NCBI GenBank assembly: GCA_001599755.1
Contig: BCHX01000004.1
Coordinates: 3,782,001 to 3,846,000 of the forward strand
Reading direction: 5' to 3'
DNA: 64,000 bases
DNA from: Gliomastix tumulicola
Taxonomy: Eukaryota > Ascomycota > Sordariomycetes > Hypocreales > Bionectriaceae
Shown here: positions 11,363 through 20,267 of the stretch, one piece after another
Position numbering within the stretch: position 1 is the first letter of the stretch
Layout: every line of letters starts with the position of its first letter
Notes under the pieces: model-generated
The model's database searches: none
What the model saw: only the letters and a program-made list of their open reading frames with translations
Told to the model about the DNA's origin: nothing
Made by a program: the position numbers and the translations under genes

Positions 11363-12040
11363 TTATAGTTCGCCCCGGTACAGCATCGCAGATCGCCTCC
11401 TGCGGTCCTCCCTGGCCTTGGTCTTGATGGGACCCCATCGCGCCCTCTGGCGCTCCATCTTCTCCTCCCTCCACTTGGTATGCTCCTCGGGCTCGGGCGC
11501 CGCGATCGACACGATGATGGGCGAGCAGTTGAACTTGGTCGACAGGGCCTTCACGTTCCACTTCAGGGGGTCCTCCTGGCGCAGCCGCTTCATCTCCTTC
11601 ATGTCCGCCTCGGTCAGGTTGTAGTTGGGCGTCCGCCTAGGATACCGCATCGCCTCCGGAAGGTCGGCCTCGCTCTTGACCGTCGCGCCTGCGCCAGCAC
11701 CGCCGCCGGGCATCAGCGCCGCGCTGCTGTTGGAGATGCGCATCCGCACGAGCGCGGGCCGCCGCGGGTCGTTCTGCGGCAGGAAGAGGAAGGGGGTGTA
11801 CAGCGGCGAGGCCTCGGACGACGGCGGGTTGTAGATGATGTGGTCCTCCCCCGGGGTCATCGGTCGCGTGCGGTCCGGGAGGAAGGAGTCGTGGGGCGCC
11901 ACCTTGAGGCTGCGCTTCGTCCGGGCCGTCGTCTTGTGGCCGCGGACTGTGGTGATGGGGAGGAGGAGGAAGGGGCGCGGACTGCAGCGGGCGCGCGTGA
12001 GCAGCTCGGCTGCTGGCCTGGCCAGCGAGCACACGTCCAT
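11363..12040 (-). CDS. MRPL20: Mitochondrial large-subunit ribosomal protein mL58
   Basis: A structural protein of the 54S mitochondrial ribosomal subunit, specific to fungi (yeast MRPL20/YmL20). One exon of 225 residues. The N-terminus is basic and hydroxylated with no acidic residues for about 45 positions, as in a mitochondrial presequence. TTARTKRSLKVAPHDSFLPD, IIYNPPSS, and the later TPNYNLTEADMKEMKRLR with DPLKWNVKALSTKFNCS follow the order of the family's conserved blocks. The C-terminus is basic (EDRRRRSAMLYRGEL). Length is in the family range. The identification rests on recalled motif order, not on a search. Confidence 0.85.
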   Translation of the reverse strand: MDVCSLARPAAELLTRARCSPRPFLLLPITTVRGHKTTARTKRSLKVAPHDSFLPDRTRPMTPGEDHIIYNPPSSEASPLYTPFLFLPQNDPRRPALVRMRISNSSAALMPGGGAGAGATVKSEADLPEAMRYPRRTPNYNLTEADMKEMKRLRQEDPLKWNVKALSTKFNCSPIIVSIAAPEPEEHTKWREEKMERQRARWGPIKTKAREDRRRRSAMLYRGEL

Positions 12041-12741
12041 GGCTGAGGTGGGCTTTGGTGTTTGTTCTCTTTTTCTGGTTAATTTCGGGCAGGAGATTCA
12101 GTGATGGCTGGCGGTTCTAGGAGCAAAGAATGGAAGGAAAAAAGGAGTGTAGGAATTAGAAATAAGGAGTATCGTCAAATAGTCCGCCGTCACCTGGCGA
12201 CGGGGAGTCGTGCGCGCTTGGAAAGGACGTGGTTTGATGGTCTGCTCATGCTGGCCTGGAAAAGCTCAATGGACATGAAGTTTTTGGGATGGAGCTTGGG
12301 GAGAGTGGATCTCACGTGATGAGCGAATGTGGGCCTTCGCTCCCCCTTTCATGTTGGGCAGCTTCATCAGTCTTACCCTGTATCGTCATGAGGATCAGTC
12401 TTGCTTTCAATATTCATTTCAGCGTTCAGAGCAAGCGCTGCTGTTTAGGTCAATTGAGCTCATATTTAATCTTTCTGTCGTAACTAGTCTTTACGGGGAA
12501 CTTTTCATGAGAATATTCAAACACGCGATCTCAACGCTTCTGCCCTACGCGAAAACACGACCTTCGGCATGAGATGAGGCCTAACAACTACAAGAATGTG
12601 CAGTGCACTTAGACAACCTGACGTGAGAATGAACATCCTCCACGACAAGGAAGCCACAGGTTGAAAGTCAGGTGCCATTCTGGATTGGAACAGCAAGCTT
12701 CTTAGCATCATCCCCTTTCACACACATCTTCCCTCATACCG
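12041..12741. other. Intergenic region between mL58 and SDR genes
   Basis: Both neighbours are on the minus strand, so this holds the mL58 promoter and the 3' flank of the dehydrogenase gene. The short ORFs visible here are not supported by composition or motifs. I see no repeat. Confidence 0.45.
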
Positions 12742-13653
12742 TCAGCCCTTGTACACGGCAATGTTCTCGACGCCCTGAAGCACGATATCCGTCGCGTCCA
12801 TAACAACTTGCATCTGCGGACTGGACATCTTTGGCGGCTCTCTGAAGTAGTACTCCGAGCCAATGACCTCCACAGCCTCGCCCCAGAGGACACCCTCCTT
12901 GCTCTCAACCACTCCATCGATGCGCGCTTCCGTCCTGGCTCCAGCCTCCTTGTCATTCTCGGCCAACATCAAGACTACCTTCTGGACTGTCTCTAGCGGC
13001 GTCATAGAGTCCTCAGGGAACTGCGCCCACTGACTGTTATTGAGAAGATTCGTCCTCACGACACCCGGACAGATGGCGTTGACCCGGACACGGTCAAAGT
13101 GCCAATAGGCCGAAGCAAGGGCGCGAATCAGACCGAGGTTGCCGTGCTTGATCCCAGTATAGATGGGCGTGTAGCTGGACGGATAAATACCCGCGCAGCT
13201 GGAGGTGATGACGATGCTCTTGTCGTCGTCCCTGGGCGAGAGGCGGAAGTAGTGCAGCGCCAGGTAGCACGTGGACACGACGCCGTCGAACATGACTCTG
13301 GCTAGAGCCGCATTGGGCGGCGGGGGCGGCTCGAGGCCGTCGTCGCCGCCAGTCTCGTGTCTCTCGTAGAAGTTGGTCTGCTCCGCGATGCCGGCGTTGG
13401 CGAAGACGAAGTGTAGGCCGCGCGTCGCGGCGAATATGTTCCTGAAGCACCTGGCCAGGGACCCGTAGTCTGTGACATCGGCTTGGTGGAACTTGGCGGA
13501 GGGGAGAGATTCGACAGCGGTGGCCCCGGCTGAGGGGTTCATGTCGACGATATGGAGATCCCAGCCTCCACGGGCGGCGAGGGCTTTCGCGACGGCGAGT
13601 CCCATGCCGCTGACACCGCCCGTGATGAGGGCGACTTTGTTCTGGGATGCCAT
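12742..13653 (-). CDS. Short-chain dehydrogenase/reductase (SDR)
   Basis: A classical SDR, NAD(P)-dependent, acting on an alcohol or ketone; the general layout resembles 15-hydroxyprostaglandin dehydrogenase-like fungal SDRs. Single exon, 303 residues when started at MASQNKVALITGG. The frame is open 19 residues further upstream (Met at 13710), but that extension is Gln/Pro-rich and unlike SDRs. The dinucleotide motif TGGVSGMG is near residue 12, an Asp that often indicates NAD use is in HIVDMN, NAG follows, and the catalytic Ser and YxxxK lie in SSCAGIYPSSYTPIYTGIKHG. PGVV is present after the active site. A Pro run (EPPPPPN) sits in the middle. Substrate unknown. Confidence 0.85.
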   Translation of the reverse strand: MASQNKVALITGGVSGMGLAVAKALAARGGWDLHIVDMNPSAGATAVESLPSAKFHQADVTDYGSLARCFRNIFAATRGLHFVFANAGIAEQTNFYERHETGGDDGLEPPPPPNAALARVMFDGVVSTCYLALHYFRLSPRDDDKSIVITSSCAGIYPSSYTPIYTGIKHGNLGLIRALASAYWHFDRVRVNAICPGVVRTNLLNNSQWAQFPEDSMTPLETVQKVVLMLAENDKEAGARTEARIDGVVESKEGVLWGEAVEVIGSEYYFREPPKMSSPQMQVVMDATDIVLQGVENIAVYKG

Positions 13654-13710
13654 TTTCTCAGGCTGATGTTGTTGTTGTTTGCACCTTGGGTCTTGACAAG
13701 GAGGATGCAT

Positions 13711-14402
13711 AGCATCGCCTAGGGCCGGGTATCAAGAAGGACACCCCGTGAAGCTATATTTCGTCGTGAAAGAGGGATAAAGCATCGGCAAGGCAATTCC
13801 ATGCCAGGTGTTGAAGATGCTCTCGAGTGACATGATGGTTGGGGCGGGTATCAAATTCCGTCGAGGATTGCGGCAGACTCACATACCTTCCGGATTCAAA
13901 TGATCAAGAGACGTCAGTGCTTTACCAAGGCCAGAGCAAGGTAGCATTTCACATGCAGCAAGTCTGCAGTTGCAGGGGATGACTGGCCAGCCATCGGCGT
14001 TGAGTGACATCAGTGTGGTGTTGCTCGGGGATATATCCCGTTGGAGACCACCTCCGCATGAAGGGCTCGGGAAACATCAGGGCCTATCCTCTACCCGTGA
14101 TCTACAAACATCTTGGGATTTGTACGGGGACATTTTGCACACAGTCAATTGTATTGACCCCATGACTAGCAAGGCTGTTACTTCCATGCCCCTTCACGCA
14201 TTCTGATAACGCGCATGCACCTTCTGGATCTGTTGTTGTGCACTAATAGAACATCCTCCAAAGCATGGTCAAGATGTGTAGAGAATACTTGAACTGACAT
14301 TGGCAATATGCAGACTTAGACTAACGAAACATTTCATGAACATAAAGTACTATGCAATCATTAAGGTACCCCCCCTGTTCCCGTGATTACAACACTCCTC
14401 TC
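13711..14402. other. Intergenic region, no gene seen
   Basis: Promoter side of the SDR gene on the left and 3' flank of the repetitive-protein gene on the right, both minus-strand. No coding region, RNA gene or repeat stands out. Confidence 0.45.
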
Positions 14403-16892
14403 TTACTTGCGCTCCTGGGTGAAGTAGGAGCTGATATCATTCTCCTCACCACACTTGTGGCATCTGTGAATCACCGTATCGGCCTTCTGGGGCGCAGTGC
14501 TGCCGCCAACGAGAGGGATCGACCGGGTATCAGTCTTGGGCTTGGCCTCCTCCTCGCGCTCGTACTGCCTGACCTGCTCCTGCTCGGCGGGCTCGAGCTT
14601 CCCCAGCCCCTTCTTCTCCTGCTCCTCGCGGGGGTCGCGGGACTTGTAGGCGGCGGCACCGGCAGCGCCTAGACCAGCAGCGCCGAGACCGGCGGCGGCG
14701 TACTTGGACTTGCTGTGGCCCTCGTCGCGCGCCTCGGGGATGGTGGGCTGCGTCTGGGTGGTGGTGTCCTTGACGTCGTCGAGACGGACGCCGGAGGGAG
14801 TGCCCGAGGACAGCATGTTGTACTCGCCCTGGTTGGCGTGGCTGGCGACAGCGGGGGGCTCACCAGTTGAGTGAATCGGGGCGGTGGAAGAAGTATCAGC
14901 GGTGGTAGTGCCGACGCCACGGCCCAGGTTATCACCGGCGCTGGTGCCAACACCGCGGCCCAGACTGTCACCAGTACCAGTGTAGGTGGTGGTGTCCCTC
15001 AGGGTGTCACTGGGACCGCTGCGAGCGGCGGCAAAGACATGGGGATCCCGGGTCTCAGTAGTTCCGGAGGCAGGACCCTGCTGCTCGTAGGACTTGAAGG
15101 CATCATCGCCTCGGGTGGTAGTGTCCTTGCCCTCTCTGTCTCGAGAGGCGTACGCGCCAGCACCAATACCGGCAGCGGCGGCGGTGGCAGCAGCAGCACC
15201 AGTCTTCTTGTGGCTGCTGTCCTTGGGCTCACGCTCGTCAAAGCCCTGAGCGGGACGCGTGGTGGTGTCCTGGTACTGACGCCCAGTCTCAGTCTGAGAA
15301 CCGAAGACCTGGCCGCGCTCGGGCTCAGCGGCGGCCCTCTCAGACTGGTACTGCTGACTGGTGGCGGACCTCTCCTTGATCTGCTCGTCATCATCCTTGC
15401 GGTCGCGAGTGGCCAGGTACGCAGCGCCGGCGCCGGCACCAAGACCAGCGGCGCCAGTCGCAGCGTACGCGCCCTTGTGGGAGTCGTCACGCTTCTTGTC
15501 CGCCTCCTCTTGCTCCTTCAGGTCCTTGGCAGCGGTGTCCTGGTGCTTGTCCTCGCTGACGCTGCTGCGGTGGAACAGGCCCCCGAAGCGGTGCTTCTTC
15601 TCGTGCTTGGCCTCCTCAACGGGCTTGGCCTTCTCCTCCTTGACCTTGACCTCCTTCACCTTCTCCTTGGCGTGGTGGTCGTCCTCTGCCTCCTTGGAGG
15701 TGCGGTGGAACAGGCCGAAGGAGCGACGCCTCTCCTTCTTCTCATCGACGGGGCGCTCCTCGGACTTGGTCTCCCGGGCTTCCTCATCGGACTTGTTGTC
15801 ACGCTCGTGCATCTTGTACGCGGTGGCGGCCGCGGCAGTAGCCGTGGCAGCTCCGCCGGCGCCGATGAGAGTGTCCTTCTTACGGGAGTCCTTCTGATCA
15901 TCGGAACGGAGAGTGTCCCTCTGGGTCTGGTACTCCTCGGTAGGGCCAGTGCCAGTGCCAGTGCCAGTGCCAGTCTGGTAGGTAGTGTCTCTGGTCCTGC
16001 TGGGGTCAGAGAGACCAGCGACAGTAGAAGGGTGCTGTCCAGACAGGCCCTCAGTCTCCTGCTTGTAGAGCTCCTGCTGGCGCTTCCTCTCATCCTCTGC
16101 GCTGCCGTGACCGGTCACACTGTTGTAGACACCGCCGCCACGGGGGAGGTCGCCCCAGTAGGGGTGCTCTTGAGTGGCACCACCTGGCTCGCGGGAAGCC
16201 ATGGCGGCCTCGCGCTCTCCAGTCATGCCAGTGGTAGTGTCGGCTGTGCCAGCCACGCCAGTGAGGCCAGTAGTGCCAGTAGTAGTAGTAGTATCCGCAG
16301 TGCCCGTGGTGCCGGTGAGGCCCTGGGTAGCAGTGGTGGGCTCAGACTGAGTAGCCCGCTGGCGATCCCCCTCAGCCTGGCGGTGGGAGGCCAGAGGAAC
16401 AGCACCGCCAAAGACGCCCGTGTCACGGAGGGTATCATCCCCGGTATCACGCTCACCCTCCGTCCGTGGGTGCAGCACAGGATCGGCCTGTCCATAGCTC
16501 GTCTGGGACTGGGGCACAGCACCAGTAGTAGTGCCCGGTGCACTGTATGTATAGGCGCCCTCAGTCTCCGTCTCGGGAAGAGCACCAGGCTGCTGCGTGG
16601 GAGATGTCCCGTGCTCGTGGGTCAGGCCGACGCCGGAGTCGGCGTGCTTGTGGCCGAGGCCGCCCGTGGTGTCCTCGGCCCAGCCGCGGGGGTCGTTTCG
16701 CTTGTGAAGCTTGTTGTGCGTAGACTTGGAGCCGAAGACGGCCGGGCTGGACGTGTCCGGGCCGGTCTCGGTGACGGGAGTGTCGGCATCGGCGGGATAG
16801 GCGCCGGGCGTGTTGCTGTCGACCTCGCCCTTGCTGGCCACTGTCGATTCAGGGCTGTTGAGGACGTCCTTGACGCGTGCTCCCAGATCCAT
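14403..16892 (-). CDS. Repetitive Ala/Gly/Thr/Lys-rich protein with C-terminal CxxC
   Basis: Single exon of 829 residues, started at MDLGARVKDVLNSPEST; an upstream in-frame Met at 16946 would add 18 residues. Mostly disordered, charged and Thr-rich. It contains four Ala/Gly segments of about 16-20 residues (about 344-359, 474-493, 563-582 and 730-748), each followed by Tyr and a charged block such as ASRDRE or ATRDRK; GxxxG-like spacing suggests a membrane-associating or self-assembling zipper. The motif FGLFHRTS/GGLFHRSS occurs twice (about 393 and 438). A TG dipeptide tract (TGTGTGTGTG) is encoded by a short tandem. The C-terminus has HRCHKCGEEND with Cys811 and Cys814. The family seems confined to filamentous fungi; function unknown. 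A long antisense frame over this gene is a codon-bias shadow. Confidence 0.72.
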   Translation of the reverse strand: MDLGARVKDVLNSPESTVASKGEVDSNTPGAYPADADTPVTETGPDTSSPAVFGSKSTHNKLHKRNDPRGWAEDTTGGLGHKHADSGVGLTHEHGTSPTQQPGALPETETEGAYTYSAPGTTTGAVPQSQTSYGQADPVLHPRTEGERDTGDDTLRDTGVFGGAVPLASHRQAEGDRQRATQSEPTTATQGLTGTTGTADTTTTTGTTGLTGVAGTADTTTGMTGEREAAMASREPGGATQEHPYWGDLPRGGGVYNSVTGHGSAEDERKRQQELYKQETEGLSGQHPSTVAGLSDPSRTRDTTYQTGTGTGTGTGPTEEYQTQRDTLRSDDQKDSRKKDTLIGAGGAATATAAAATAYKMHERDNKSDEEARETKSEERPVDEKKERRRSFGLFHRTSKEAEDDHHAKEKVKEVKVKEEKAKPVEEAKHEKKHRFGGLFHRSSVSEDKHQDTAAKDLKEQEEADKKRDDSHKGAYAATGAAGLGAGAGAAYLATRDRKDDDEQIKERSATSQQYQSERAAAEPERGQVFGSQTETGRQYQDTTTRPAQGFDEREPKDSSHKKTGAAAATAAAAGIGAGAYASRDREGKDTTTRGDDAFKSYEQQGPASGTTETRDPHVFAAARSGPSDTLRDTTTYTGTGDSLGRGVGTSAGDNLGRGVGTTTADTSSTAPIHSTGEPPAVASHANQGEYNMLSSGTPSGVRLDDVKDTTTQTQPTIPEARDEGHSKSKYAAAGLGAAGLGAAGAAAYKSRDPREEQEKKGLGKLEPAEQEQVRQYEREEEAKPKTDTRSIPLVGGSTAPQKADTVIHRCHKCGEENDISSYFTQERK

Positions 16893-16946
16893 GGTGATTA
16901 TCTGTTTTGAAGTGTGATTTTGTGTGGTTTTTGGAAGTAGTGACAA

Positions 16947-18406
16947 GTTGGTCCGTAACAGTCAAAGAAAGGGGTATCTTGATGCCAGTCTGGGGGTATC
17001 TCGAGCTCGCTGTTTGTTGGTGTGAAAATGGAACGAAGTCCAGCGGGCCAGATTGACTGTGCACAGCATAATATAGGACGGCCGAAGGTGCCATCGTCTG
17101 CTGCTTCACATTCGTCATACCTCGCCAGCTGAGACATACGTGGTCGCTTAGAGCATACGTAGTGGCAGCATCATTCTGATGATCCTGGCCGCCCACTATG
17201 ATCGAAGGGGCATCGTCGATCGTGTGATCGGCGACCCTCCACGATCTCTACAAGTACAGACCCCTATATTTCGTCACCGAGGTCACACCACTGGCCATCG
17301 CTAGCGGCGCCCTAACACGCCTAGAGCATAGGCTAGCCAGCGGCTGGCCAACAGGACGCGGGGAGCACAGAGTCTTGTGCGTCAGTGATGGTCGCTCTAG
17401 CAGCAAGCTGAAGCGCTGCCGTTGCATCATCACCGTCCTGGCGCCAGCTGAGCTCGTCGTGGAACGTGCGGGCATCACCGATTGCCCTCGTCTCGCTCTG
17501 ATGGCATCTGACGAGTGATCGTGGTGTGCTCACCCCACGTTGCACAACAAACTGCAGCCCCCATGAATTGTTGCCCGTTCTAGACTTGGAGTCTTGAGGT
17601 CTCAGAGCGCACTATCGAAGCCAATACATGACGTATTCATGCCTTAGGCCTGAGTTTGGCTTGTTAGGTGCCAACGGTCTTTGCCTCTGTAACATGCGCT
17701 AAAACAGGTTTTTGGAGGCTACTCTGACACCATTCTGCACGTCCGTGAAACTCTCGAGGTCTTTGAATGGTTCTCTTTGCGGTATGGTTTGCCGATTCTC
17801 CATTAATACGTGGTGATATACCTGCCCGTTGAGTGACCCAAGAGCCGGATGGGCTAGGCGTGAATGAGAGACACCCAGCGCATGATTGTGCTGATTCCAG
17901 TCGAATATCTATGCTCGAATAGGCGAACTCTATGCCCTTACGGCAAGACAATAGCCCACGCTGGTATGAGGTTGGAGGGTCGTCGGCCTCCATAGGCGCA
18001 CACTCAGCTCACCTCATCACACACATGCAGGATACTCCACGCCGACACAAGACATGCCCGCTGCATTTTACCCCATCCTCGTCCGTCAGAAGATTTGGGC
18101 TTTCCCTTAGCTCCGACTGCCCATGGGAATTACAGGAAACTACAAGCGGTCGGAAGGGGGCTGATAGCTATCGGACCCCATCGGACGGGTGTTCGTCCAT
18201 CGGCCGCTATTTCGGGCTTCATGCCCGCTCTGATATCGCCGAGCAACCAACGTCCGGCGCGGCGTCTGGAATAACCACGATGATGGAGCTTCGTATAATT
18301 CAGTGCTAGCTTTTGACTGCACCTTACTTGAAGCCGTTGAATTACTTTGCCACCCATCAGCACCTTGCCGATTCCCCTATTCACTTCGCATAGAAGCCGC
18401 GCCGTC
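16947..18406. other. Intergenic region between repetitive-protein gene and the central cluster
   Basis: About 1.46 kb without a supported gene. Its left part is the promoter of the minus-strand repetitive-protein gene and its right part the promoter of the isocitrate-lyase-like gene. The first group of cluster hexamers lies at 18150-18186. Confidence 0.5.
18150..18205. promoter_or_regulatory. Cluster motif group 1 (ATCGGAC repeats)
   Basis: Two ATCGGAC copies at 18170-18176 and 18180-18186, ten bases apart, with further TCGGA at about 18150 and ATCGG near 18199. The group lies about 220-255 bp upstream of the start of the isocitrate-lyase-like gene. It belongs to a set of six groups found only in this stretch of the window; binding by the local Zn2Cys6 protein is inferred. 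Confidence 0.6.
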
Positions 18407-20168
18407 ATGGCTTCTAACAAAGTAGATCTTGATGTTGAGGATAAGGTGTTCCAGGACCAAGTCGCTGCCATTGAGAAGGAATGGGAGACTCCGAGACAGG
18501 CTCATATAAAAAGGTCAGCTGCTTGTTTTTTCTGCATTTTCTCCTGACATTGGAACTAAAAGGATGCAGGCCCTACTCGGCGAAATCCATCGCAGCTCTC
18601 CGAAACACCATCCCGATCTCATATCCGTCTAGCCTCCAAGGGGACAAGCTCTGGGAGATCCTGAATACGCATCTCAAGAATGGCACTTGCGAGAAGACCT
18701 TCGGCACGACTGAGCCGACAATAGTCTCCCAGATGGCCAAACACCAGCAGGTATGTGATGAAGCCCACCTACCTACAGCTTGAGGTCATGAATAAGTAAA
18801 GATAAGTGAGTAAGTGTCTGACACGGAATGCAATTTGCAGACGATCTATGTCTCTGGCGCGCTGTGCGGACTCTCCGAGGTTCAGCATCCCGGATGCGAT
18901 CACGCGGACTATCCCTGGGACACGGTCCCCAAGGTCGTCGAGAAGATCTTCAAGTCTCAGCTATGGCACGACCAGCGCCAGAAGCAGTTCCGTATGCACC
19001 ACAGCAAGGCCGACAGGGAGAAGCTCGAGTCGTATGACTTCATGGCGCCCATCATCGCCGATGCCGACATGGGCTTCGGCGGCCTCACGACGACGGTGAA
19101 GCTTGCCAAGTTGTTCGTCGAGGCTGGCGTGGCCATGATTCATATGGATGATCTGGCCATTGGCCTGAAGAAATTCACCATTGGCGAGGGACGGACGGTG
19201 GTGCCGACTAGCGAGTATGTGTTGCGGCTGACGGCTGTGCGGATGCAGTTTGACATTATGGGCGTGAACACGCTGCTCATGTGTCGATGCGATACGGACC
19301 GGTCACAGTTTATCACCAGCGCCATCGACCCTCGCGATCATGAGTATATCATCGGAGCTACCAAAGACGTCGAGCCTCTCGTTGATGCCGTTGCTAAGGG
19401 TATGGCTGATGGCAAGAGCTATGTCCAAGCCAGAGACGAGTGGAAAGCGAGGAGTGGCCTGATGACATTCGATGAGGCTGTCCGGGAGAAGGCTAGCGAT
19501 GCGCAGTACCAGGATTACGCGTCTAAGGCTGTATCTTATGGTACCTCGATCAGGGACAAGCGCCGTATTGCTAGGGAGATCTTGGGAGGAGAGGTCTTCT
19601 TTGACTGGGAGCTGTCAAGATCCAAGGAGGGTCAGTATATGTGGAAGCCGAGCGTGAAGACGATCGTCGAACGAGCTGTGCTGGTTGCACCATTGGGTGA
19701 CATGACGTGGGCGAGGATGGATGCGCCAGGTACGTCAAAACCATGATAGTGGTCCTGACAGATTTATGCTGACATATAATCATAGTTTGGAAGGACATCG
19801 TCGAGTTTCACACAGAGGTGCGCAAGGTCTACCCTGACCGTCTGTTTGCCTTTGGCTTTACCGGAATGTACGACTACGAGAAGGCGGGATTCAGTCCGGA
19901 GCAGGTGCGCACTTTCAGCGACGACATGGCCAAGCTGGGCATCGTCTGGCAGGTCCAGCCCATCTGGGCTGTTGGTGGCCTGAACATCACCGCCGAGAGG
20001 TTTGCTCGCGAGTGGCAGAAGGACGGCATGGCGGGCTATATCGAAACCGTCTCTAAGCCCTCCAGGGCACCTCCGATTGTCGACGGCTTCCACAAGCCGA
20101 GCTATGCTGGCTCGTATCTTGCCGATGCCTTCTTCGCTACTGTGGCTGGCCAGGATATTACACCATAG
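18407..20168 (+). CDS. Isocitrate/methylisocitrate lyase-like protein lacking the catalytic motif
   Basis: Exons are 18407-18513, 18570-18750, 18841-19729 and 19786-20168, giving 519 residues, near the family norm of about 540. The fold is clearly ICL-like: RPYSAKSIAALR, LADYP-like HADYPWDTVPK, and IADADMGFGG with the metal-binding Asp residues at about 170 and 172. The key sites have changed. The signature KKCGH reads KKFTI (206-210), so the catalytic Cys is Phe208 and the His is Ile210; SGW reads SGA (101-103); and the substrate loop NxSPS(F) reads FGFTGMYDY. The peroxisomal C-terminus of ordinary fungal ICL is absent (ends DITP). The frame is intact, so this is not a decayed gene. It may be a neofunctionalised lyase of the cluster or a pseudoenzyme; glyoxylate-cycle activity is unlikely. 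Confidence 0.85.
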
Positions 20169-20267
20169 ATGAGCTGAAGTAACCAAGCGGCAAATAGACA
20201 TCAGAGTTAGTTAGTCGAGCAATAGCCTTTGTGTTTCTTCGTTCTTTGATGTATCTGTCTAGGCATA

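Noticed and set aside
14871..16910. 679-residue plus-strand ORF opposite the repetitive-protein gene
   Set aside because: It is an antisense shadow of a GC-rich, repetitive coding frame on the minus strand; its Leu/Gly/Val-rich composition mirrors the Thr/Ala/Pro codons of the real gene, and it has no domain or fungal intron structure.
18407..20168. Annotating the lyase-like gene as a functional glyoxylate-cycle isocitrate lyase
   Set aside because: Catalytic Cys and His, the SGW Trp and the NxSPSF loop are all replaced in an otherwise intact frame, so the usual name would mislead. A sequencing error is unlikely because three separate motifs differ without frame disruption.
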